7,694 nt of DNA. Source: Phycisphaeraceae bacterium. Lineage in GTDB: Bacteria; Planctomycetota; Phycisphaerae; Phycisphaerales; UBA1924. Positions 1 through 6,991 of the stretch are shown one piece after another (position 1 is the first letter of the stretch; the number at the start of each line of letters is the position of its first letter). Below the pieces are notes generated by a model. It saw nothing but the letters and a program-made list of their open reading frames with translations, was not told where the DNA came from and ran no database searches. Location: contig WUAJ01000110.1 in the NCBI GenBank assembly GCA_009827215.1, forward strand, positions 1 to 7,694, given 5' to 3'. Both the position numbers and the translations under genes were made by a program.

Positions 1-690
1 TCGGTGTTTCCGTTGTGCGCCATTGCGGTTTGGATTGTGCAGGTGTTTACTGTTCGGCGAACCATTGATGTTTGGTTGTCAGAACAAGGCTTAGGTGTGG
101 TCGGAGTTGTGGTGCTCGCAAAGTTTGTAGCATTGACACTGCTCAGTTTGGGGCTTGCGTATGTGGTGGGGCGATCGCTGACGGCTTTCGGTCTTGATCC
201 GCGTGATTCGATCTTTGGGACTTTCAGTCCACGCAATACTTTGGTTGTCGCGGTCATCATGGGCTTTGCGGTGATTCCAATTATCTTCACGATTTCAGAG
301 GATGCATTGCAGGCGGTTCCCGATATGCTCCGGTCTGCGTCGCTTGGCGCTGGCGCGACGCGATGGCAGACAGCGATGCGTGTTGTGCTCCCGGTTGCGG
401 GGTCGGGTATTTTCTCGGCGTGCATGATTGGGTTCGGTCGTGCGGTTGGGGAGACGATGATCGTGCTGATGGCGACAGGGAATACGCCTGAGATGACATG
501 GAATATTTTCTCGGGGTTCAGAACACTGGCGGCGAACATCGCGGTTGAACTCCCGGAAGCTCCGAAGGATGAGACGCACTATCGCGTGCTGTTCTTGTGT
601 GGTTTCGTTTTGTTTGTGATGACCTTTGTGATCAACACGAGCGCCGAAGTGGTGCGTCGTGTGGTACGTGCAAGGAATGCCGGGCTGTGA
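1..690 (+). CDS. pstC: Phosphate ABC transporter permease PstC, C-terminal part (5' end outside window)
   Basis: One of the two membrane subunits of the high-affinity phosphate importer, acting in the cytoplasmic membrane with PstA, PstB and the binding protein PstS. The reading frame is open to the left edge, so the 229 codons here are only the C-terminal part; the GTG at position 4 is not taken as a start. The coupling (EAA-type) loop that docks on the ATPase runs from about E100 to P131 of the fragment (EDALQAVPDMLRSASLGAGA, then TRWQTAMRVVLP). It is followed by GRAVGETMIVLMATGNTP (146-163) and a last membrane segment at about 196-212. NIFSGFRTLAANIAVELPEA (168-187) and THYRVLFL match what I remember of the long proteobacterial PstC, usually near 700 residues, so the missing N-terminal part is probably large. 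The stop at 688-690 overlaps the pstA start. Confidence 0.95.
   Translation, partial: SVFPLCAIAVWIVQVFTVRRTIDVWLSEQGLGVVGVVVLAKFVALTLLSLGLAYVVGRSLTAFGLDPRDSIFGTFSPRNTLVVAVIMGFAVIPIIFTISEDALQAVPDMLRSASLGAGATRWQTAMRVVLPVAGSGIFSACMIGFGRAVGETMIVLMATGNTPEMTWNIFSGFRTLAANIAVELPEAPKDETHYRVLFLCGFVLFVMTFVINTSAEVVRRVVRARNAGL
672..689 (+). promoter_or_regulatory. Ribosome binding site and overlapping GTG start of pstA
   Basis: AAGGA at 672-676 lies 10 bases before a GTG at 687-689, which shares bases with the pstC stop TGA (688-690). This GTGA overlap decides the pstA start. The frame is open further upstream to an ATG at 597, but that would overlap pstC by 94 bases, and residues encoded there resemble nothing in the family. 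An ATG at 771 would begin directly at the first membrane segment and lose the basic residues before it. Confidence 0.7.
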
Positions 691-2837
691 GTGGTGATCG
701 ACAAGAATCCGGTGTAGGTGGTGCGAAGGTGGCTCGCCGGCGGACACTCCCGAGTGCGGTGGGTGAACCGATGGTGTGGCTAACTGGTTCGGCGCTGGTG
801 CTGTGTCTCTTGATGATTGTGACACTCGCTACGCTTGTGGTGGTTAATGGGCTTCGGACATTCTGGCCTGGTGATATCGATCGTGTGACGCTTGAGAGCG
901 GCGAGGTCGTGATGGGCATCCGCACGGCTGAAGACAAACAGGGGCGGTATCTGTATCGCGTGGGGAATCGTGATATTGGACAAGAATCGTTCCGCTGGAT
1001 CGATGGCGACAAGATCGCGCAGGTCGAGCAACCTGAACACGCTGTTATGCTCGAGCGTGAGGCGTGGGGTGTATGGTTTGGGATGCCTGAGTCTGTTTCC
1101 ATGGAAGCGGATGATGGATCGCTCGTCGCGTTGAGCGAGGGGGCTGCGGAGACGCTCGACCAGTTTGCATTGCTGCATCCTGATGCACGAGCTCAGCGAG
1201 CGAAGGCGGAGTCGATGCGCAAGCGGGAACTCGGGAAGATCAATCACGGTATCGAGCATGCGCGACTCCGGATCGCAGGTGCGGAGATGGGGGTTGATCT
1301 GAGAGAGAATGCAAGCGATCGATTGGGGTGGGTGAGTTGGTCAGCAGTCTCGGTTGTTGTGGTGCTTGCAGGGTTCGTTTGGTGGGTGGGGCGTGAGGTG
1401 GGTGTGGGTATTGGCTCCTCTGGCGTGCGTCAAGGTAAGCTCACTCGATTTGGATGCGCACTGATCGTGGTCTTTGGACTCGTAGGGATCTGGGTTGGAG
1501 CTCCCTGGCGAACGCAAGGTGTGACTGCCGCTGAGCGAGATGTGATCGTCGCTCAGATGGAACATGTGCAGGAACAGTTGCAGGCTGAGTACGAGCGTGT
1601 GCTTGCAGAGATCCGTATGAGTGAAGAGCAGGACAGCAAGCTGCGACTGGTTGTAGTTGAACCAACAACAGATCGATTTGCACCGATTGCGCAGACGCGG
1701 GGTGATGAGCCGATGATGTTGAGTCAGGTGGTTCGGCTCATTCCTGCGAATCAGTTGTCAGTTGTGGGAAAGACCAAAGTCTTTTTCAGTCGATGGTGGG
1801 AGTTCTTGTCGTCGGGACCGCGCGAAGCGAATACTGAGGGTGGGGTGTATCCGGTGATCGTGGGTACTGTGCTCATGACGCTGTTGCTCACAGTGTTCGT
1901 TACGCCTTTAGGAGTGATCGCGGCGTTGTATCTGCGTGAATATGCGAAACAAGGGTTTGGGACGAGTGTAATCCGTATCGCGGTGAACAATCTCGCTGGT
2001 GTTCCCAGTATTGTCTATGGCGTGTTTGGGTTGGGGTTCTTCTGTTACACGGTTGGGCGGTATGTGGATACAGGACCTGTTGCAGGAACATCGCTACAGA
2101 GCGGCGTGTGGTGGTTGATGTTTGGTGCTGCAATTGTGACGGCGATAGTTTCTTTTGCGTTTGGATTGTGGGGGAAACCTGATCCTGGATCAACCTCGAC
2201 GATTGGGAATCGTGTGCTTGCTCGCATGTCGTGGTTGGGTTGGGGGGTGACGGTGGTGCTTGCGGTGATGGTGCTATGGCGCACGCCTTACTTCGCGGGA
2301 TTTTTTGGAGCGCGTGCTGCTGAGGGGTCGCCTACTTTCGGAGCACGCGGATTGTTGTGGGCATCGTTGACGCTGGCGCTGCTGACGCTTCCTGTCGTGA
2401 TTGTCGCGACGGAGGAAGCGATCGCGGCGGTTCCCAACTCGATGCGCGAGGGGAGCTTTGGGTGCGGAGCGAGTAAGTGGCAGACGATCCGTCGGATCGT
2501 GCTTCCTGGAGCGCTGCCTGGGATATTGACGGGAGCGATCCTCGCGATGGCTCGTGGTGCTGGAGAAGTGGCTCCATTGATGCTGGTAGGGGCGGTGAAG
2601 CTGAATCAGGACTTGCCTGTCTCGACGACGGCACCGTTCTTGCATGCGGATCGGAGCTTTATGCATCTTGGATTCCATATTTACGATCTGGGCTTCCAGA
2701 GTCCTGATTCACAGGCGGCTCGACCAATGGTTTGGACCACCACACTGTTGTTTTTGTGTATTGTGTTTGCGCTGAACCTCGCGGCGATCCTGATTCGTGC
2801 GAAGTTACGCGGCCGGATGACGGGAGCAGCGATATGA
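687..2837 (+). CDS. pstA: Phosphate ABC transporter permease PstA, long form with extra membrane hairpins
   Basis: Second membrane subunit of the phosphate importer, pairing with PstC in the cytoplasmic membrane. From the GTG at 687 it has 716 residues; short PstA proteins have about 280-300 and the long proteobacterial type roughly 500-560 (from memory). Order: basic N-terminus (RRR 17-19), membrane segment about 29-54, and an extracytoplasmic domain with VGNRD (92-96) and SFRW (101-104) as in the long family. A helical coiled-coil-like stretch follows at about 165-205. Two more membrane segments (about 216-237 and 254-271) are followed by another coiled-coil-like stretch (about 283-320). 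The permease core starts near 385 with PREANTEGGVYP (378-389) and NNLAGVPSIVYGVFGLGFF (434-452). Two further membrane segments (about 474-495 and 514-532) precede GLLWASLTLALLTLP (555-569). The EAA-type coupling loop begins at EEAIAAVP (576-583) and ends at LP (606-607). The C-terminus has SFMHLGFHIYDLGFQSP (657-673). Family identity is certain. The homology of the extracytoplasmic domain to the Pfam DUF3333 type is probable. The two hairpins look lineage-specific. Confidence 0.95.
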   Translation: MSGDRQESGVGGAKVARRRTLPSAVGEPMVWLTGSALVLCLLMIVTLATLVVVNGLRTFWPGDIDRVTLESGEVVMGIRTAEDKQGRYLYRVGNRDIGQESFRWIDGDKIAQVEQPEHAVMLEREAWGVWFGMPESVSMEADDGSLVALSEGAAETLDQFALLHPDARAQRAKAESMRKRELGKINHGIEHARLRIAGAEMGVDLRENASDRLGWVSWSAVSVVVVLAGFVWWVGREVGVGIGSSGVRQGKLTRFGCALIVVFGLVGIWVGAPWRTQGVTAAERDVIVAQMEHVQEQLQAEYERVLAEIRMSEEQDSKLRLVVVEPTTDRFAPIAQTRGDEPMMLSQVVRLIPANQLSVVGKTKVFFSRWWEFLSSGPREANTEGGVYPVIVGTVLMTLLLTVFVTPLGVIAALYLREYAKQGFGTSVIRIAVNNLAGVPSIVYGVFGLGFFCYTVGRYVDTGPVAGTSLQSGVWWLMFGAAIVTAIVSFAFGLWGKPDPGSTSTIGNRVLARMSWLGWGVTVVLAVMVLWRTPYFAGFFGARAAEGSPTFGARGLLWASLTLALLTLPVVIVATEEAIAAVPNSMREGSFGCGASKWQTIRRIVLPGALPGILTGAILAMARGAGEVAPLMLVGAVKLNQDLPVSTTAPFLHADRSFMHLGFHIYDLGFQSPDSQAARPMVWTTTLLFLCIVFALNLAAILIRAKLRGRMTGAAI
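2822..2836 (+). promoter_or_regulatory. Ribosome binding site and ATGA-overlap start of pstB
   Basis: GGGAG at 2822-2826 is seven bases before ATG 2834-2836, which overlaps the pstA stop TGA (2835-2837). The spacing and the ATGA overlap favour this start over the next in-frame ATG at 2846, which has only a short, close AGG (2841-2843) in front of it. Confidence 0.65.
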
Positions 2838-3787
2838 TCGAGGCGATGTCAGAAAAACGTTCGTCAACCAAGAGTGCTGTTGAGGTCAAAGCGCCGGAGG
2901 CTCCCGCTTCGACGGCACCTTCTCCGGTGGTTCCAGGAGGGATGGGTGGAGAGCCGGCGCATTATGATGTGATTGATGCGATCCGGCGGGGTGAGTCCGT
3001 TGAGCCGACGGTGCACGAATCGATGTCCGAAGCGGATGCGGTGATCCAATCGGATGACTTCAAGCTTTGGTATGGGGATTCACAAGCAATCCATGGGATC
3101 TCGATGGGGGTTCCTCGCGGAGCGGTGACGGCATTGATCGGTCCTTCGGGTTGCGGGAAGTCGACCTTTCTGCGCTCAATCAATCGCATGAATGACCTCG
3201 TAGAGGGTGTGCGAGTTGAGGGGGGGATCACGCTCAATGGATCTCCGGTCTATGAGCCGACGGTGGATGTGATTGAGCTGCGGAAGCGTCTTGGGATGGT
3301 GTTCCAAAAACCCAATCCGTTCCCGATGTCGATCTTTGAGAATGTCGTGTATCCGCTGAGGATTGATGGGGAACGACGCAAGAGCGTGCTTCAAGAGGCG
3401 TGTGAGCGGAGTCTGAAGTCCGCGGCTTTGTGGGACGAGGTCAAGGATCGTCTGAAAGAATCGGCATTGGGTCTCTCTGGTGGTCAGCAGCAGCGTTTGT
3501 GTATTGCACGGGCTGTGGTCGCAGATCCTGAGGTGCTGCTGCTCGATGAGCCTTGCTCGGCGCTGGATCCGGTGGCGACGATCCGGATCGAGGAGCTGAT
3601 CTCGGAGATCTCGGAACGCTACACGGTGCTGATCGTAACCCACAACATGCAGCAAGCGGCACGCGTGTCGGACTACACAGCGTTCATGTATTTGGGGCGG
3701 TTGGTGGAGTATGGTCCGACTGGGGATATCTTCCAGAATCCGAAGCTGATCGAGACTGCGCACTATGTTTCGGGTCGATTTGGCTGA
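2834..3787 (+). CDS. pstB: Phosphate ABC transporter ATP-binding protein PstB
   Basis: Cytoplasmic ATPase that powers phosphate import through PstC-PstA. From ATG 2834 it is 317 residues; PstB is usually about 250-280. All ABC motifs are intact: Walker A GPSGCGKST (103-111), Q-loop Q158 within MVFQKPNPFPMSI (155-167), signature LSGGQQQR (214-221), Walker B VLLLDEP (234-240), D-loop SALD (242-245) and switch histidine H270 in VTHNMQQAARVSD. The FQKPNPFPMSI segment and the C-terminal pattern (LVEYGPTGDIFQNP, 290-303) are typical of PstB rather than other ABC ATPases. The conserved domain begins near residue 74, leaving about 70 extra N-terminal residues rich in Ala, Pro, Ser and Glu, probably disordered. 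Later in-frame ATGs (2846, 2942, 3023) could shorten that tail, but overlap and ribosome-binding-site evidence support 2834. It is the last pst gene in the window; no phoU follows. Confidence 0.96.
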   Translation: MIEAMSEKRSSTKSAVEVKAPEAPASTAPSPVVPGGMGGEPAHYDVIDAIRRGESVEPTVHESMSEADAVIQSDDFKLWYGDSQAIHGISMGVPRGAVTALIGPSGCGKSTFLRSINRMNDLVEGVRVEGGITLNGSPVYEPTVDVIELRKRLGMVFQKPNPFPMSIFENVVYPLRIDGERRKSVLQEACERSLKSAALWDEVKDRLKESALGLSGGQQQRLCIARAVVADPEVLLLDEPCSALDPVATIRIEELISEISERYTVLIVTHNMQQAARVSDYTAFMYLGRLVEYGPTGDIFQNPKLIETAHYVSGRFG

Positions 3788-3993
3788 TAGAACGCCCATT
3801 CTAGTGACAATGGTTTCGTCTGACAAAACCTGCTCGAAGATGACTTAAACTGATGTGTTTTGGTGGAGTAGATAGCACTGAGGCCGATATTTGTGACTAG
3901 GATTGAGGCTGGGTGTGTACCCAGTCGAGAAGTCCGATAGTCCTTCCTGATCGCTGTTTTTGGGACGCGTAGGGAGTTGGCTGAAGGGTTGAT
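3788..3993 (+). other. Intergenic region between pstB and sucA
   Basis: This 206-base stretch separates two functionally unrelated operons, so it should contain the end of the pst transcript and the sucA promoter. I see no hairpin followed by a T-run and hence no clear intrinsic terminator. CTGACA at 3820-3825 resembles a -35 box, but no good -10 box follows at the usual spacing; the nearest AT-rich piece is TTAAAC at 3845-3850. No Pho-box-like direct repeat with proper spacing is visible. The one clear structure is the hairpin at 3907-3926, listed separately. A ribosome binding site for sucA, AAGGG at 3984-3988, lies five bases before its ATG. Confidence 0.6.
3907..3926 (+). other. Hairpin in the sucA upstream region
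   Basis: Bases 3907-3914 pair with 3919-3926 around a GTGT loop. That is eight pairs including one G-T wobble, with a perfect CTGGGT/ACCCAG core. No T-run follows on either strand, so it does not look like an intrinsic terminator. It ends 67 bases before the sucA ATG. It could be part of the pst transcript's 3' end, an operator for a dimeric regulator, or chance. Confidence 0.3.
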
Positions 3994-6951
3994 ATGAGTT
4001 CTGCGCCAAAACCGATCGTGCCTGCTGTGAATCAATGGAACGCTCAGTATCTTGAGGAGCAGCATCGGCTGTACTCGGCTGATCCCAACTCGGTGAGTGC
4101 TGAGGTTCGTGCGTTCTTCCAGGGCTTTGAGCTTGCGGATGCTGGGGAGTTGACGCTCTTTGGTTCAGGGACCTCACCATCAGCGCCTACTGCAACAGAA
4201 GTGACAACTGGTCAAGCATGGGGCGGTGGATATAGCGGACCGGCTCAGGTGTGGCAAGGCGGGCTCGGGGTTGCGGGTAAAGGTTCTCACTTTGAAGCGG
4301 TCGTGAATGACTTTGTCAATGCGTATCGCGATCAGGGGCACCTGTGTGCTGATATTGATCCGTTCCATCGAGAACGGCCTCGCCCGGAGATGCTTTCGCT
4401 TGAACATCATGGACTGACTGAGTCGGATCTGGATCGCGTAGTCGATGGTTCTGGGATGGGACTCGCGATGCAGGTTCCGCTTCGGGATGTGCTAAATCGG
4501 CTCGAAGAAGTGTACTGCGGTTCAATCGGGCTTGAGCTCATGCATGTTGCGGACACTGAGCAGCGTTCGTGGTTGGTACATCGATTTGAGATCGTTGGGG
4601 GCAAGGTCCAGCTGGACCACAAACAGAAGACATTGATCCTCGAACAGCTTGTGAAATCTGAACTGATTGAGAAGTTCCTTGGACGACGCTATCCCGGCGA
4701 CAAACGATTCTCGCTTGAAGGTGGTGAGTCGCTAATCCCGATGCTGGACCAGTTGATTGTCTCTTCTTCTGATCTCGGGGCTGAGGAAGTCGTGTTTGGG
4801 ATGGCGCATCGTGGTCGTCTCAATGTGCTCAATAACACGATCGGGAAGACTTACGAACAGATATTCACTGAGTTTGAAGAGAACTGGTCTGAGGACTTCG
4901 TTGATGGTGGCGGTGATGTGAAGTATCACCAAGGGTACTCCGGCACACGGATGCTTCCGAACGGGAAGATGATCCATCTGGCGCTTGCGAGCAATCCGAG
5001 TCACCTTGAAGCGGTCAATGGTGTTATCGAGGGACGCACTCGTGCTAAACAGCGTCTTAAAGCGGACTTCAAGCGTGAACGCGTGATTCCGGTCTTGATT
5101 CACGGTGATGCGGCTGTTGTCGGTCAGGGTATTGTCGCGGAAGTGTTGAACTTCTCTCAACTCGAGGGCTACACAACCGGCGGCACGGTGCATGTTGTTG
5201 TCAACAACCAGATCGGGTTTACGACGATTCCAGAGGATTCTCGTTCGAGTCGATACTGCACGGATATCGGCAAATCAATCGATGCGCCGATCTTCCATGT
5301 CAACGCGGAAGATCCAGAAGCGGTCGTGACTGTGGCGCAGATCGCGATGGAGTTCCGTCAGCAGTTCAAGCGCGATGTGTTTATCGATCTGCAGTGTTTC
5401 CGTCGTTATGGTCACAACGAGCAGGACGAGACGAGCTTTACGCAACCGCTGATGGCGAAAATGATTAAGAAGAAGCCTTCGGTGCTCAAGGTGTACACGG
5501 AGAAGCTACTTGCTGAGGGTGTGATTCAGGAAGCGGATCGTGTTGCGATTGATGATCGGATCACGGAGACGCTTGAGCGTGCACAGCGCTCGGCGCAAGA
5601 GATGGCGAAGGATCCCTCGATTGATCCTGGGAGCAATCGCTGGGCGGGTCAGACGCACGAGTACAACTTTGATCAGATCGAGACCGGTGTGACGAAGGAA
5701 GCGATCGCAGAGGTCGCGGAATCAATCGGGCGCGTTCCTGAGGGATTCAACCTGAATCCGAAGCTCAAGCGTTTGCTTGCTGATCGTGCGAATCTTGCGG
5801 ATGCTGAGATGATCAGCTACGCGGACGCGGAGCAGCTTGCGTTTGGTACGCTGCTGGTTGAGGGGCATCCGATCCGTTTGTCGGGTCAGGATTGTCGTCG
5901 CGGCACATTCTCGCATCGTCATGCAGTGGTGCGTGATTTGGAAACTGCGGAGCCATACACCCCGCTGAATAATATTCGAGAGCTCGGTGAAGAGGGTACG
6001 GAGACCCCCGCCGGCTCTGTTGGGAGTGATGGCAAACCACGGCAAGCGAAGCTGTGTGTGTATGACTCGCCGTTGTCTGAAGCGAGCGTGCTCGGGTTTG
6101 ACTATGGGTACTCGCTCGCGGATCCCAAGATGCTGGTCATCTGGGAGGCGCAGTTTGGCGACTTTGTCAACGGTGCGCAGGCGATCATCGATCAGTTCAT
6201 TGCTTCTGCGGAGGCGAAGTGGGATCGGTGGAGCGGTCTGGTGATGCTGCTGCCTCATGGGTATGAGGGCGCTGGTCCGGAGCACTCGTCGTGTCGCGTC
6301 GAGCGGTTCCTTGAGCTGTGCGGCGGGAACAACATGCAGGTGGTGAATCCGTCCACGGCGGCGCAGGTGTTCCACATGTACCGGCGTCAGATGAAGCGTT
6401 CGTTCCGCAAGCCGTTGGTTGTGCTGACTCCCAAGAGCATGCTGCGTACTCCGACGAGCACGCTGGATGAGATTCTGGGTGATGGGTTGTTCCTTGACAT
6501 GCTGGATGATCCGAGGTTCGCTCGCGATGGGTGGGATCGTTCGGGCGTGCAGCGCGTGCTGCTGTGCAGCGGGAAGATCTACCACGAGCTGGATACTCGG
6601 CGCAGCGAGCTGGATCGTCGGGACACGGCGATTGTTCGCATCGAGCAGTTGTACCCGTTTAATGGGGACATGCTGCAGCAGATCATCGATCTGTATCCGA
6701 AGGGCGTCACGGTTGAGTATGTCCAGGAAGAGACATACAACGCGGGCGCTTGGTTGTATGTGAGTGACATGGTTCAGGAGAAACTGGGGTGGGCTCGTCC
6801 TGGGTACATCGGGCGCGCCCGATCGAGCACTCCGGCGACGGGGTCGAAGAACCAGCACAAGAAAGAGCAAGAGCAGATTCTCACGCAGGCGATCGGTGCG
6901 AAGCCTGCGGAGTCTGATAGCAAATCAACAGTCGCGGCGGCGCGGGCGTAA
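3994..6951 (+). CDS. sucA: 2-oxoglutarate dehydrogenase E1 component (thiamine-diphosphate dependent)
   Basis: E1 subunit (EC 1.2.4.2) of the 2-oxoglutarate dehydrogenase complex. It decarboxylates 2-oxoglutarate with thiamine diphosphate and passes the succinyl group to the lipoyl domain of E2 in the cytoplasm. At 985 residues it is slightly longer than the usual 930-950. The N-terminal E2-contacting segment is present (NQWNAQYLEEQ at 13-23, AFFQGFE at 40-46). Conserved active-site regions follow: GMAHRGRLNVL (269-279, with H272), SNPSHLEAVNG (333-343, with H337), the cofactor and metal motif GDAAVVGQG (371-379) to NNQIGFTT (404-411), and RRYGHNEQDETSFTQPLM (470-487). The pyrimidine-binding half has RRGTFSHRHAV (635-645), YDSPLSEASVLGF (690-702), LPHGYEGAGPEHSS (753-766) and LTPKSMLRTP (811-820). 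A Gly/Pro-rich stretch at about 662-683 seems to be an insertion. The start is supported by AAGGG at 3984-3988 and the conserved N-terminus. sucB follows 40 bases downstream. Confidence 0.97.
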   Translation: MSSAPKPIVPAVNQWNAQYLEEQHRLYSADPNSVSAEVRAFFQGFELADAGELTLFGSGTSPSAPTATEVTTGQAWGGGYSGPAQVWQGGLGVAGKGSHFEAVVNDFVNAYRDQGHLCADIDPFHRERPRPEMLSLEHHGLTESDLDRVVDGSGMGLAMQVPLRDVLNRLEEVYCGSIGLELMHVADTEQRSWLVHRFEIVGGKVQLDHKQKTLILEQLVKSELIEKFLGRRYPGDKRFSLEGGESLIPMLDQLIVSSSDLGAEEVVFGMAHRGRLNVLNNTIGKTYEQIFTEFEENWSEDFVDGGGDVKYHQGYSGTRMLPNGKMIHLALASNPSHLEAVNGVIEGRTRAKQRLKADFKRERVIPVLIHGDAAVVGQGIVAEVLNFSQLEGYTTGGTVHVVVNNQIGFTTIPEDSRSSRYCTDIGKSIDAPIFHVNAEDPEAVVTVAQIAMEFRQQFKRDVFIDLQCFRRYGHNEQDETSFTQPLMAKMIKKKPSVLKVYTEKLLAEGVIQEADRVAIDDRITETLERAQRSAQEMAKDPSIDPGSNRWAGQTHEYNFDQIETGVTKEAIAEVAESIGRVPEGFNLNPKLKRLLADRANLADAEMISYADAEQLAFGTLLVEGHPIRLSGQDCRRGTFSHRHAVVRDLETAEPYTPLNNIRELGEEGTETPAGSVGSDGKPRQAKLCVYDSPLSEASVLGFDYGYSLADPKMLVIWEAQFGDFVNGAQAIIDQFIASAEAKWDRWSGLVMLLPHGYEGAGPEHSSCRVERFLELCGGNNMQVVNPSTAAQVFHMYRRQMKRSFRKPLVVLTPKSMLRTPTSTLDEILGDGLFLDMLDDPRFARDGWDRSGVQRVLLCSGKIYHELDTRRSELDRRDTAIVRIEQLYPFNGDMLQQIIDLYPKGVTVEYVQEETYNAGAWLYVSDMVQEKLGWARPGYIGRARSSTPATGSKNQHKKEQEQILTQAIGAKPAESDSKSTVAAARA

Positions 6952-6991
6952 ACACACGCTCTGATCACGCAAAAGCAAGGACGGCAACACC

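Noticed and set aside
597..686. ATG at 597 as the start of pstA
   Set aside because: It would overlap pstC by 94 bases and adds a Cys-rich peptide unlike PstA. The GTG at 687 has a stop/start overlap and a good ribosome binding site.
295..825. A 176-codon open frame on the - strand across the pstC-pstA junction
   Set aside because: It is antisense to two well-supported genes, has a compositionally odd translation with many His and Arg, and shows no family resemblance.
3788..3803. TAGAA/TTCTA inverted repeat just after pstB as a terminator
   Set aside because: The stem is only five mostly A-T pairs with a six-base loop and no T-run, too weak for an intrinsic terminator.
3805..3825. Repeated TGACA (3805-3809 and 3821-3825) as a Pho box
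   Set aside because: The 16-base spacing does not match the 11-base period of Pho boxes, and the flanking bases do not fit the consensus.
5722..6870. A 382-codon open frame on the - strand opposite sucA
   Set aside because: It lies wholly within sucA, its translation is rich in Arg, His, Gln and Pro with no recognisable domain, and the + strand protein is clearly conserved. It is a codon-bias shadow.
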